Assembly: GCA_024399835.1 (NCBI GenBank)
Contig: JAKSNK010000001.1
Span: forward strand, 79,599 to 143,598
From: Paludibacteraceae bacterium
Lineage (GTDB): Bacteria; Bacteroidota; Bacteroidia; Bacteroidales; Paludibacteraceae
DNA: 64,000 nt
Direction of reading: 5' to 3'
Positions 33,189 through 40,774 of this stretch are shown here, piece by piece. A model generated the notes under the pieces. The model was not told the DNA's origin, ran no database searches, and was given only the letters and a program-made list of their open reading frames with translations. The position numbers and the translations under genes are program-made. Every line of letters starts with the position of its first letter. The stretch's first letter is position 1.

Positions 33189-34301
33189 TTAATAAATGGT
33201 AACACCTTCCACCACACGGCTGATATTTCCGCTTACGCTGGGTGTATCGGGATTGAGTCCGTGACTGATACTGGTATTAATACCTAACAATTGTCCTACC
33301 AGCACATAGGGCAAATAGCCGTACAAACCTGTTTGTGCTTTACCGTTAGGCATAACGATGGTCAAGTCGTAATTGACACCGGTCTCGGCTTTCTTGCCTT
33401 GGCAAACTGCTATTTGTGCCACGAGTTTGTTATTGCCATCCACTTGACGGATTAAGTCTCTCTCATAGCGTTGTACATCTTCGTCATCCGTAGTGAGATA
33501 AATAACAACCGATTTGCTGTTAACTACGGCTTTTGGTCCGTGACGGAAGCCCAGGAAACTGTCAAACTTGCAAACCACTGCACCGTCAGTCAGTTCCTGC
33601 AGTTTGAGGTGGCACTCTTCTGCAATGCCCTTCATAGGTCCGCTGCCCAGGAAAATGCCGCGTTCAAAACCGCGACCGGCAATTTCACGGATAGCGTCCT
33701 GGCAATTATCCAAAATGTATTGTGCATTCTCGGCAGTAGCACGAACCATTGCTTCCTGACGCTCTATTTCGTCAATATGGCTCAGCATGACGCATGCTAT
33801 CCACATGGTCGAAAAGCTGCTGGTCATTGCCAAACTCTTGTCGTTCGTCTCTTTAGGCAGCAATACTGACAGGATATTTTCTTTGCCTGCCATCTTTGCC
33901 AACTCGCCGTTTTCGTTGCAAGTAATGAAAATATGTGCTACATGCTTGCAATAAGCATTTACCTTGTTCACCGTTGCCACGCTTTCGGGGCTGTTGCCGC
34001 TACGGGCAAACGAAATCAACAGCAAAGGAGTATTCTGGTCCAAATAAGCAGCAGTATGGGTTACCAAATCGGTAGTAGCGACGGCACGGCAGTTTTTCAT
34101 GCGTCCCTGACGCAATACGGGAGCCAGCGAATCACCGATGAATGCCGATGTACCGGCACCGGTCAGTACCACTTCCGTTTCTGAAGTCAAATACCGGTTG
34201 AGAAAAGCCACGATAGCGGCTTTGTCGTGTTTGAGTTGTTCATACTCTTGCAGCCACATGGCAGGTTGCTGCATAATCTCTTTGTAAGTGAATGTTTCCA
34301 T
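33189..34301 (-). CDS. agaS: AgaS galactosamine-6-phosphate deaminase/isomerase (SIS domains)
   Basis: A 370-residue protein with two SIS domains: LTGAGTSAFIGDSLAP and ISFARSGNSPES in the first, LGSGPMKGIAEECHLKLQELTDG and FRHGPKAVVN in the second. The length and motifs fit AgaS, which converts galactosamine-6-phosphate to tagatose-6-phosphate and ammonia. First gene of a five-gene operon (agaS-kbaZ-pfkB-amidohydrolase-GH36). It diverges from the DeoR-type regulator and is preceded by a promoter with the PUL operator. No GalNAc-6-P deacetylase or GalNAc kinase is present in the window. Confidence 0.92.
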   Translation of the reverse strand: METFTYKEIMQQPAMWLQEYEQLKHDKAAIVAFLNRYLTSETEVVLTGAGTSAFIGDSLAPVLRQGRMKNCRAVATTDLVTHTAAYLDQNTPLLLISFARSGNSPESVATVNKVNAYCKHVAHIFITCNENGELAKMAGKENILSVLLPKETNDKSLAMTSSFSTMWIACVMLSHIDEIERQEAMVRATAENAQYILDNCQDAIREIAGRGFERGIFLGSGPMKGIAEECHLKLQELTDGAVVCKFDSFLGFRHGPKAVVNSKSVVIYLTTDDEDVQRYERDLIRQVDGNNKLVAQIAVCQGKKAETGVNYDLTIVMPNGKAQTGLYGYLPYVLVGQLLGINTSISHGLNPDTPSVSGNISRVVEGVTIY

Positions 34302-34341
34302 AATTTCGTATATTTATTGTTTATATTTTTCTAACACGCCA

Positions 34342-34396
34342 CAAAATTACAAAAAAATCTTCACATAACAAAGACCACAAATATGTTGTAAAACAT
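34342..34396 (-). promoter_or_regulatory. agaS promoter with PUL operator
   Basis: The -7 box TAATTTTG (34349-34342) and a -33 TTTG (34372-34369), spaced 19 bases, make a good Bacteroidota promoter. ATGTTGTAAAACAT (34383-34396) starts 34 bases from the -7 box, just upstream of the -33. Confidence 0.75.
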
Positions 34397-34469
34397 ATTA
34401 TTTTTTTCATTCGTCCTTTTTTATTTGACTATCAGTTTCTTACAATCTATTGACACACCTTATTTTTTG

Positions 34470-34519
34470 TTTCGAAACATTTCGAAATTTGCATGTTTCG
34501 AAAGTTTTTTGTAACTTTG
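34470..34519 (+). promoter_or_regulatory. agaR promoter with three TTTCGAAA boxes
   Basis: TTTG (34488-34491) and TAACTTTG (34512-34519) are spaced 20 bases, a full -33/-7 match. Palindromic TTTCGAAA boxes lie at 34470-34477, 34480-34487 and 34496-34503, flanking the -33 and within the spacer. This is the placement expected for autorepression by the DeoR-type protein encoded just downstream (inference). Confidence 0.7.
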
Positions 34520-34540
34520 TGTTTTCAAAACGAAAATACT

Positions 34541-35311
34541 ATGTTTATTAACGAGCGTAGAGCAGCCATTCTAAAGATGTTGGATACCAATCACGAGGTA
34601 TCCGTCACCGACTTATCCACTCAGCTAAAAACATCCGAAGTTACCATTCGTAAGGATTTGAACGAATTACAGCGGCGCAATTTGGTGATTCGGACTCGGG
34701 GAGGGGCAATCCGCGTACCTTCTACCGTCAACGACCCTGACAATACGGTGGAGTACAAACAGATGTTCAATTCACCGCAGAAGCGGGCTATTGGCGAAAA
34801 GGCGGCAACACTCATACACGATGGAGAAACAATCATGGTGGATGCCGGCACAACCACGCTGCAGGTAGTCAAACACTTGGACAAGTTCCACCATCTGACC
34901 ATTATCACCAATGCCATCAATATCGCTACTGAAGCATTGCGTTACCAGCGTTTTCAGGTCATCCTGTTAGGCGGTCATTTGCGTGCCGCTTCATTGTCAA
35001 CGGTAGGACCGTTGGCGGAAGCTACACTAAAAAATTTATATTGCGACAAACTCTTTTTGGGAATTGACTCCTTCAATTTGGAAGAAGGTGTCTCTACCCC
35101 CAACATTGAGGAGGCGAACATCAACCAGACCATGATGTCCATGTCGCGCGAGACAATCGCCGTCTGCGATAGCAGCAAGTTCAACAAGCGCAGTTTGGCA
35201 CACATTGCTTCCGTGCATCAAATCAACCAATTGGTAACCGATGCACATATCGAGCCGTCCACGCTGCAGCGGTTGCGCGAACAAGGAGTAAAAGTACACA
35301 TTGCTAAATAA
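34541..35311 (+). CDS. DeoR-family transcriptional regulator, AgaR-like
   Basis: About 256 residues from the ATG at 34541 (MFINERRAAIL). An N-terminal helix-turn-helix (SVTDLSTQLKTSEVTIRKDL) is followed by the DeoR sugar-phosphate sensor domain (GGAIRV; MVDAGTTTLQ; TNAINIATE; LLGGHLRAASLSTVGPLA; LGIDSFNLEEGVSTPN; VCDSSKFNKRSLAHIA). Such regulators respond to phosphorylated sugars. Divergence from agaS makes control of the galactosamine genes likely. Three TTTCGAAA boxes over its own promoter are candidate sites. It is followed after 2 bases by a HAD phosphatase gene. Confidence 0.9.
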   Translation: MFINERRAAILKMLDTNHEVSVTDLSTQLKTSEVTIRKDLNELQRRNLVIRTRGGAIRVPSTVNDPDNTVEYKQMFNSPQKRAIGEKAATLIHDGETIMVDAGTTTLQVVKHLDKFHHLTIITNAINIATEALRYQRFQVILLGGHLRAASLSTVGPLAEATLKNLYCDKLFLGIDSFNLEEGVSTPNIEEANINQTMMSMSRETIAVCDSSKFNKRSLAHIASVHQINQLVTDAHIEPSTLQRLREQGVKVHIAK

Positions 35312-35313
35312 CT

Positions 35314-35973
35314 ATGTTTCAGGCATTCTTTTTTGATATGGACGGTGTTTTGTTTGATTCCATGCCCAATCATATTTTGGCATGGAGCGAAACATTGGCT
35401 CGATACGGTATTCCTTTTACGGCGCGCGACTGCTATTTGAACGAAGGTCGTACCAGCCGGGATGTCATTATGCTGCTTGCCAACCGGCATCATGTGCCGG
35501 TTAGCGAAGAACAGTTGGAAGTCATATATCACGAGAAAACCGCTTCCTATCGCCGTCGGGGCGGAGGCAAACCCATGAAAGACATAGACCTTGTGCTGCA
35601 TTTCCTGGAGCAGCGGCATGTTGGTATATGGGTAGTAACCGGCGGTGGACAAACCGACCTGTATGAGCAGCTGGAAGGGTTCTTTCCGGGTATTTTTCAT
35701 CCCGAGAAGATGATTACCGCCTTTGATGTCAAACATGGCAAACCCGACCCTGAACCCTACTTGAAAGCATGGGAGCGCAGCCGGCTGGACAAGTCACAAT
35801 GTTGTGTGGTAGAAAATGCGCCACTCGGGATTAAGGCAGGCAAGGCAGCCGGACTGTTCACCATCGGTGTCAATACAGGTGCTTTGACACGCGAAGATTT
35901 GGAACAGGCAGGGGCTGACATTGTCTTTGACAACATGGCACAACTGCACCAATGGTTATTGGCTCAGCCGTAA
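35314..35973 (+). CDS. HAD-superfamily phosphatase / beta-phosphoglucomutase-like
   Basis: A 219-residue cytoplasmic HAD subfamily IA protein. FDMDGVLFDSMPNH carries the nucleophile Asp and general acid Asp. VVTGGG (motif II), HGKPDPEPYLKA (motif III Lys) and CCVVENAPLGIKAGKAAG (motif IV) complete the active site, and the cap domain lies between. Members are sugar-phosphate phosphatases or phosphoglucomutases. The gene is co-transcribed with the AgaR-like regulator; a sugar-phosphate detoxifying role is possible (inference). Confidence 0.9.
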   Translation: MFQAFFFDMDGVLFDSMPNHILAWSETLARYGIPFTARDCYLNEGRTSRDVIMLLANRHHVPVSEEQLEVIYHEKTASYRRRGGGKPMKDIDLVLHFLEQRHVGIWVVTGGGQTDLYEQLEGFFPGIFHPEKMITAFDVKHGKPDPEPYLKAWERSRLDKSQCCVVENAPLGIKAGKAAGLFTIGVNTGALTREDLEQAGADIVFDNMAQLHQWLLAQP

Positions 35974-36011
35974 CGCCATTCTCCTGACAAATAGTATTTC
36001 TTAACAAAGCA

Positions 36012-36034
36012 AGCAGCCCTACAAGAGGACTGCT
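36012..36034. terminator. Hairpin between convergent genes
   Basis: AGCAGCCCT (36012-36020) can pair with AGGACTGCT (36026-36034), one mismatch, loop of 5. No T run follows on either strand, so terminator function is uncertain. Confidence 0.35.
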
Positions 36035-36093
36035 CGCCAACAACAATACTATAAAAAACCTTTTCTTCACGGTATCAGATTTAGGTATTCCGA

Positions 36094-38064
36094 TTAGTAT
36101 CGCCGTCCGATGGCATTATACATTTTGCCGTCGTGTAATATCATCAATTGCCCATTACGGATAAACTTATGTACAATCGGGGCATGGTGCGTGAATTCCA
36201 ATGCTGTTGAAACTGAACTTTCAGGTCTAACCACCCGAATGGCAGACACGCCAGTTCCCGAACCTGTCGCACGCTTGAAATAGAGTTCATTACACGATTG
36301 GTTCAGTACCACAAATGCCGTTTGATAATCCGTTTTACTCGTACCGGTTGCCAATGAAGCAGCGACATCGCCATCGTTGGCAGAAGTCATCGATATTGTC
36401 CATGCATTATACCCACAAATATAGATGGTATCTCCCGACTGGAAATTGCCGTCTGTAAGTGATATTTTTATAGACAGGGCATTCGCTCCGATTTTCAATC
36501 CTTTGCCGTCCAAAGCTTTCATTTCATCAGGTGTCCCCTTGGCATAGGCAGCATTTTCCACCGTAAATGATTTTTCCTTGTCTGAAGTAGCGGTTACGAC
36601 AACCCCACCCGTGGCTGTTAGCGTTGTGCCGCTTCCCGGTGCAGAAGTGCCGGACATCTGCCAGGAGAAAATCACATTACCTCCAGGCGTTGGAGTAGGA
36701 TCAATAATGGGATCTATGACAGGGCCAGGATCGGAGCTGCCTGACAAATTGGCATCAAATTGGATTTCCTGAGTGGAATAGATATAGTCACATGCTATTT
36801 TGAGGTCGTTGCCGTTGGCAAGTCCTGCATTGATTGTATAGGTCTGACTGCTTCCCGGCTGCAAACCTTTGAGCGAAGCGGTCGCGCGCGTGCTGCCTAT
36901 GCACATGTAGGCGTCTTTATAAATAGGTGCCACACCGTTGTTTTTAACGGTCACTTCCGTAACAGAGCCGTCTGTTTTGCATGCCGTTACGGCGAAGTGA
37001 TAACCGCAAGCCATTGACCCTTCCTTAAAGCGTGTCGTGGTGGCATATTGACCGCCTATCGCATCGTTGGCAATCATAAAAGTCAAGTGATACTTAGCGA
37101 CTTCTGTCTCCCATACCATGTTGTACATGCCGGCAGGGTTCAAGAAATTCTTTTGGTCGGAACTCTTGTAATAACTGATTTCACCGCCGCAGGCGCTAAA
37201 CTGATAGCGGTTTTTTCCGATGGCATCCCAGTTCTCTTCGTTGTATCCTTTTTCTCCACCCGTTGATCCCTTGTCGTGACCGTTGCACATGAACGAGTCG
37301 TCGAATACACCAAAGTGCAAATTTTTGAGAGAATTACGTTCGGTGACGGAAGATTGGTCTGTTTCCGCAGCATCGACGCTGATGCACCATGGCATTTGGT
37401 CAAATTGCGCTGCCACATGGAGCAAAAACTCCTCTTGGTAGTCCTTGCTGGGGAAATTGACACCCAAACGGAGGGATGGACCGTCGCTGATATGATATTC
37501 GCCCCAATGCCCAAAGCCGATTTCCATAATGGCGATACGGGGGTCTTTGTCGTATTTGGCGGCAAAGTCGGTATAGAACTGTTTGGCGAACCATTTCAAT
37601 TCGCTATTGCTCCAGTCGGCATAATAGCATTTGCCTTCATCGCCGGTATAAGATGTCTCTTTGTAACCGGACAATGCTTTGATGTAAGCAGGTACAGCCG
37701 TAACGCCTATTGTCTTACCGTCGGGTTGCTCACCGGGGTATTCAAACCAGAAACGCAAAATGGCTTGGTGACCGCGCCCCTTGATGGCGTTGAGAGTAGA
37801 TTCCAAACTGCTCCAGTCGTATTGAATTTTGCCGTCTGAACCTTTGCCGGTAACGACATCGGAGTATTTGCAATAGGAGTACTCAAGGGCAAAAGTATTG
37901 CCGTAGTTGCTCTTTTTCTCACTTGCCAAGTCCGGCCATAATACGAGACCGGTCATGGGCTGAACCTTGTCAACCGTGCGACTTACTGCCACATCGTGCA
38001 TATTGGCTGCCTGACAAACAGACAAAGTCAATACAAAAGAAATCAATAAAAGTGTTTTTTTCAT
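36094..38064 (-). CDS. Divergent DUF4832 protein with binding module and C-terminal tail
   Basis: About 656 residues from the ATG at 38064 (MKKTLLLISF). The NPERGF opening is replaced by VDKVQPMTGLVLWPD. The barrel core is kept: AILRFWFEYPGE, MEIGFGHWGEYH (Glu near 189), FDDSF in place of HNDxF, and ACGGEISYYK (Glu near 295). A DUF4832 beta domain follows to about 460. A PTPGG linker and a carbohydrate-binding-like beta-sandwich come next, and then the shared tail (KFIRNGQLMI to YNAIGRRY). It is monocistronic, convergent with the HAD gene, and its promoter resembles those of the PUL. It is the most distant of the six family members. Confidence 0.8.
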   Translation of the reverse strand: MKKTLLLISFVLTLSVCQAANMHDVAVSRTVDKVQPMTGLVLWPDLASEKKSNYGNTFALEYSYCKYSDVVTGKGSDGKIQYDWSSLESTLNAIKGRGHQAILRFWFEYPGEQPDGKTIGVTAVPAYIKALSGYKETSYTGDEGKCYYADWSNSELKWFAKQFYTDFAAKYDKDPRIAIMEIGFGHWGEYHISDGPSLRLGVNFPSKDYQEEFLLHVAAQFDQMPWCISVDAAETDQSSVTERNSLKNLHFGVFDDSFMCNGHDKGSTGGEKGYNEENWDAIGKNRYQFSACGGEISYYKSSDQKNFLNPAGMYNMVWETEVAKYHLTFMIANDAIGGQYATTTRFKEGSMACGYHFAVTACKTDGSVTEVTVKNNGVAPIYKDAYMCIGSTRATASLKGLQPGSSQTYTINAGLANGNDLKIACDYIYSTQEIQFDANLSGSSDPGPVIDPIIDPTPTPGGNVIFSWQMSGTSAPGSGTTLTATGGVVVTATSDKEKSFTVENAAYAKGTPDEMKALDGKGLKIGANALSIKISLTDGNFQSGDTIYICGYNAWTISMTSANDGDVAASLATGTSKTDYQTAFVVLNQSCNELYFKRATGSGTGVSAIRVVRPESSVSTALEFTHHAPIVHKFIRNGQLMILHDGKMYNAIGRRY

Positions 38065-38137
38065 GTTGATTAAGTAATGATTGTTTCGCGAATAGATTTT
38101 TCGGTTGACGGATACGATGCCAACCGAAATTCGAGTG

Positions 38138-38204
38138 CAAAGATATAAACTTTTTTCTAAAAACAAAATTTTTTTTTACTGCTTTTTAGCATGTTTTTTA
38201 TGCT
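38138..38204 (-). promoter_or_regulatory. Promoter with degenerate PUL operator, upstream of the divergent DUF4832 gene
   Basis: TATCTTTG (38145-38138) is the -7 box, with TTTG (38167-38164) 18 bases upstream. A 14-mer (38191-38204) within TAGCATGTTTTTTATGCTA matches the operator at 10 of 14 positions and starts 46 bases from the -7 box, close to the 45 of the GH109 promoter. A paired TTTCGAAA lies 118 bases from the -7 box (38263-38280, inside trmO), as at 10924. Confidence 0.5.
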
Positions 38205-38229
38205 AAAACTGCACTTTGCTGATTATCAG

Positions 38230-38925
38230 CTATTTAGTAATGTGCCTCTCGCGTTTTTTCTCTTTCGAAACCTTTCGAAAAATTTGTTCTATTACCACTT
38301 GGTCGTTTTGCACGCGAAACTCCACACAATACCCCTGATAATCCAATTTATAGATTCGGTCATCGTCTTGATAGGCGGGACGGGGGTCTTGCCGCAGTAT
38401 TTCTGCCAGGTCTTCCAGCAATTTCACATCCAGTTGGTAGTTCTTGGTCGGTTCGGCAAAGCCGTTGGCGGCGTCCGCGTGTGCGTCCGAGAAGGACAAA
38501 TAGGGCTTAATATCATATATAGGTGTGCCGTCCAACAGGTCTGCTCCGCTGACAATCAGATCGCCGTCCTCTATGCGCAACAGTTGCACGCTGCTCAGTC
38601 CCAAATGATTGGGGCGGAAGGGTGAACGGGTGGCAAAAACACCCATGCGTGTATTGCCGCCCAGGCGAGGGGGTCTTACCGTGAGTTTGCCGACGGTCGA
38701 CCGACGGTCGAATATACAATCGTCGGACGATGGCACTTGGTTAAAACCCCAAATCAGCCACAAATAACTAAATCCGTCTATTCCGCGAATGGCATCCGGG
38801 TGACGGTATGCCGGTTCAAAAACGATACGCGTTTCTATGTGACTTGTTTCACGCGATTGACGAGGTATGCCAAACTTGTCGGAAAAGCCGTTTCGGGCAT
38901 AAGCGATAACTTGTAAATCTGCCAT
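38230..38925 (-). CDS. trmO: TrmO-like tRNA m6t6A37 methyltransferase with repeat insertion
   Basis: A 231-residue protein of the TrmO/YaeB (TsaA) family: GIPRQS, IDGFSYLWLIW, RPPRLGGNTRMGVFATRSPFRPN (SAM-binding region), GLSSVQL and GTPIYDIKPYL. The E. coli enzyme N6-methylates t6A37 in tRNA using S-adenosylmethionine. Residues about 69-78 (CIFDRRSTVGK) are encoded by a dispersed 11-bp repeat element (38686-38716), inserted in a loop just before the RPPRLGG motif. The C-terminal extension (KVSKEKKRERH) is encoded across a TTTCGAAA pair. It diverges from tRNA-Phe. Confidence 0.88.
   Translation of the reverse strand: MADLQVIAYARNGFSDKFGIPRQSRETSHIETRIVFEPAYRHPDAIRGIDGFSYLWLIWGFNQVPSSDDCIFDRRSTVGKLTVRPPRLGGNTRMGVFATRSPFRPNHLGLSSVQLLRIEDGDLIVSGADLLDGTPIYDIKPYLSFSDAHADAANGFAEPTKNYQLDVKLLEDLAEILRQDPRPAYQDDDRIYKLDYQGYCVEFRVQNDQVVIEQIFRKVSKEKKRERHITK
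38686..38716. repeat. Dispersed 11-bp repeat element inside trmO
   Basis: Two units of CCGACGGTCGA (38690-38700, 38701-38711) are flanked by TTTG and ATATA. The same flanks and unit occur at 16081-16127 (three units, opposite strand) and 51181-51206 (one unit). In frame it adds about 10 residues to TrmO. Confidence 0.8.
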
Positions 38926-38942
38926 TTGGGTGAAATTTTATG

Positions 38943-38974
38943 CAAAATTACACTTTTTTTACAAAAAATGCAAG
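38943..38974 (-). promoter_or_regulatory. Probable trmO promoter
   Basis: TAATTTTG (38950-38943, minus strand) matches the -7 box. CTTG (38974-38971), 20 bases upstream, is an imperfect -33. It diverges from the tRNA-Phe promoter. Confidence 0.5.
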
Positions 38975-38979
38975 AAAAA

Positions 38980-39011
38980 TTTGTGTATGTCAAAAAAAAA
39001 CAGTACTTTTG
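38980..39011 (+). promoter_or_regulatory. tRNA-Phe promoter
   Basis: TTTG (38980-38983), a 20-base spacer and TACTTTTG (39004-39011) match the Bacteroidota -33/-7 consensus fully. The tRNA begins 24 bases after the -7 box. Confidence 0.8.
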
Positions 39012-39034
39012 CACTCGCTTTCGACAAAAAGCAA

Positions 39035-39107
39035 GGTACCTTAGCTCAGGTGGTAGAGCAATGGACTGAAAATCCATGTGTCCTTGGTTCAACTCCAAGA
39101 GGTACCA
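39035..39107 (+). tRNA. tRNA-Phe (GAA)
   Basis: A 73-base cloverleaf: acceptor stem GGTACCT/AGGTACC with discriminator A, D arm GCTC-AGGTGGTA-GAGC, anticodon arm ATGGA-CTGAAAA-TCCAT with anticodon GAA, and T arm CTTGG-TTCAACT-CCAAG. CCA is not encoded. Confidence 0.97.
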
Positions 39108-39116
39108 CTTCTACCG

Positions 39117-39147
39117 AAAAAGAGTCCCCATAGAGGACTCTTTTTTT
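39117..39147 (+). terminator. Terminator after tRNA-Phe
   Basis: AAAGAGTCC pairs with GGACTCTTT around a short loop, followed by a T run (to 39147). It ends the monocistronic tRNA transcript. Confidence 0.9.
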
Positions 39148-39347
39148 GTGCAAAAACATGAGTGTCGGTCAAAATGACGATTTGCCAAGTGTCGGTCAAC
39201 GGTCGGTCAACCCTCGGCTAACCCTTTGACCTACAAAACAACTAATATTTATTCAGTTCACGATGCACAATGCCGGTTTTCATCTTTCAGCTCTAAACGC
39301 GTACCCCTCTATTATTTTGATTACGAACTTTTTGGGCAAATATTACA
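39148..39347. other. Non-coding gap with GTCGGTCAA-type repeats
   Basis: Between the tRNA terminator and the BRO gene there is no ORF of interest. At 39160-39230 several GTCGGTCAA / CGGTCAACC units occur, loosely related to the 11-bp GACCGTCGGTC repeat. Nothing else is recognised. Confidence 0.5.
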
Positions 39348-40208
39348 TTATTTCTTTTTCGGGTTTTCGTCCTTAAAGTCTATATGTGGCTGCAAGGAAT
39401 CAAAGTAATCTTTGGCATTAAGAGGAGAAACGACTTTTTTGCCCGTTTGTTGCTCAAAAGCCTCGCGTGCCACTTTAGCCACCTCACCACCTCGTGCTGC
39501 CGCGTGCGCATGCTCGGACATAGATTGCGGTTGTTCTGCTTTTTCGATATTGGTAGTGGTCAACTCTGCTAACATATTCATCACCAATTCTTCATTGGTC
39601 ATATTATCGCGCAAATTCTCCTGATGCAATCCCTTGAGGTGCTTATATTCTTTTGCTGTCAATCCTGCCCATGCCTGATAAATAATATCCGTTAAGGTAG
39701 CATATTGTACACCTTCCTCTACACCGTGTCCGTCCCATTGGTCGGTTAGGTCTTTGCGAATCTCTATACTTTTGAGTCGTTGGTTTATCCAATTATCTGA
39801 ATACCCCAATCGTTTGTAATCCAACAACGACATTTGAATGCCTCGCTCCGGGTCTTGCATTTGGTGCAAACGTTCAGCAGCAACAGCAGCCATCCATTGT
39901 TTGATCGGTTCTGCTTTTTTGGACGGGATAGATTGGATTATACGGAAAGCCCCCTTAAGGTCGGTACAATTCACCTGCTGTTTACCTCCGGGGGTTGGCA
40001 TAGAAAGGGGGGTTACAATTTGTAACCATCCTTTAGCTAACTCTGTGTCCCGATGCTTAAGTTGTTTAATATAATTAGCAGGATTTGTACTATCTGTAAG
40101 TATTGCTACTACATCATTAATGCAGAAAAACCACTTTTCCTGCTCGTCATCCCAGTAGGTGCGGACCTTTTGAGATTCAAATTGTTTTATTGCTTCTTGT
40201 TGTGACAT
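39348..40208 (-). CDS. BRO-N domain protein (phage antirepressor / DinD-like)
   Basis: A 286-residue protein. The N-terminal BRO domain (VRTYWDDEQEKWFFCINDVVAILTD; YIKQLKHRDTEL; NCTDLKGAFRIIQSIPSKKAEPIKQW) is followed by a long helical part similar to DNA-damage-inducible protein D. Such proteins occur in phages and as stand-alone chromosomal genes and are presumed DNA-binding regulators. No other phage gene is next to it. It sits among repeat-rich and decayed DNA, which suggests horizontal origin (inference). Confidence 0.82.
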   Translation of the reverse strand: MSQQEAIKQFESQKVRTYWDDEQEKWFFCINDVVAILTDSTNPANYIKQLKHRDTELAKGWLQIVTPLSMPTPGGKQQVNCTDLKGAFRIIQSIPSKKAEPIKQWMAAVAAERLHQMQDPERGIQMSLLDYKRLGYSDNWINQRLKSIEIRKDLTDQWDGHGVEEGVQYATLTDIIYQAWAGLTAKEYKHLKGLHQENLRDNMTNEELVMNMLAELTTTNIEKAEQPQSMSEHAHAAARGGEVAKVAREAFEQQTGKKVVSPLNAKDYFDSLQPHIDFKDENPKKK

Positions 40209-40291
40209 GATTTTTATACCGTGCGGATTATTTTTTTCTCGGGGTCGGTTAAGGTGTAGAGGTCAAGTGAGTGACATTTTTTTCGATTTTA

Positions 40292-40323
40292 TTTGCATAT
40301 TTCAGCAAATTGTTGTACCTTTG
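40292..40323 (+). promoter_or_regulatory. Promoter of a short non-coding transcript
   Basis: TTTG (40292-40295), a 20-base spacer and TACCTTTG (40316-40323) are a perfect -33/-7 pair. No protein gene follows. Confidence 0.65.
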
Positions 40324-40329
40324 CAGCGT

Positions 40330-40441
40330 GAATCAGAAATAAGAGATATTCTAAGGCTCCAGATATATTTTATATACTGTAAGTTTTTGTTTTTCTTGAC
40401 ACCGACCGTTCCCATTGAGCCGTGGGGACGGTCATTTTTTT
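40330..40441 (+). ncRNA. Candidate small RNA of about 110 nt
   Basis: The segment starts a few bases after a consensus promoter and ends in an intrinsic terminator: stem GACCGTTCCC (40404-40413) with GGGGACGGTC (40424-40433), 10-base loop, then a T run to 40441. It holds no ORF with a plausible start and lies divergent from the BRO gene. I do not recognise an RNA family. It could instead be the leader of a lost gene. Confidence 0.45.
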
Positions 40442-40531
40442 ATTTCACTAATTCTTGATACATTTCCAAAAGGCGTGCGACGCAGTCGGATTCAGTAATT
40501 TTGGTGTCACATTGTATTTTTTTGTTTTTTT

Positions 40532-40774
40532 TATACATTACTGCCTATTTTTTGCTGCAAGGCAAAAATTTCTTTCTGACGCTCTATCTTACGAGTAAGT
40601 TCTTCCTTGTGGGCAATACTATCTACTTATGCGTTTGACCATTTTGGTAGTTCTATAACATCGGTCTATCATCACCTTATCTTCACCTTTGACAAATATG
40701 CCAGAAATTAAGTTACAACGGAGTTGCACGGAGATTCTCCGATTTTCACACACAATAGTGCTAAGATTTTTCAC
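40532..40774 (-). pseudogene. Possible decayed coding fragments
   Basis: On the minus strand a GTG-started frame (40774-40619, 51 codons) reads through IVCENRRISVQL, LISGIFVKGEDK and DRCYRTTKMVKRISR to a stop. A shifted frame then continues with AHKEELTRKIERQKEIF, a coiled-coil-like stretch, to a stop near 40532. The composition looks protein-like but no family is recognised. The remaining parts of the gap 40209-40924 show nothing. Confidence 0.25.

Noticed and set aside
38184-38208. TAGCATGTTTTTTATGCTA as the terminator of trmO
   Set aside because: On the minus strand no T run follows the stem; its position fits a promoter-upstream site better.
39348-40208. BRO protein as part of a prophage
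   Set aside because: No integrase, structural or lysis genes and no attachment repeats are visible around it; it stands alone.
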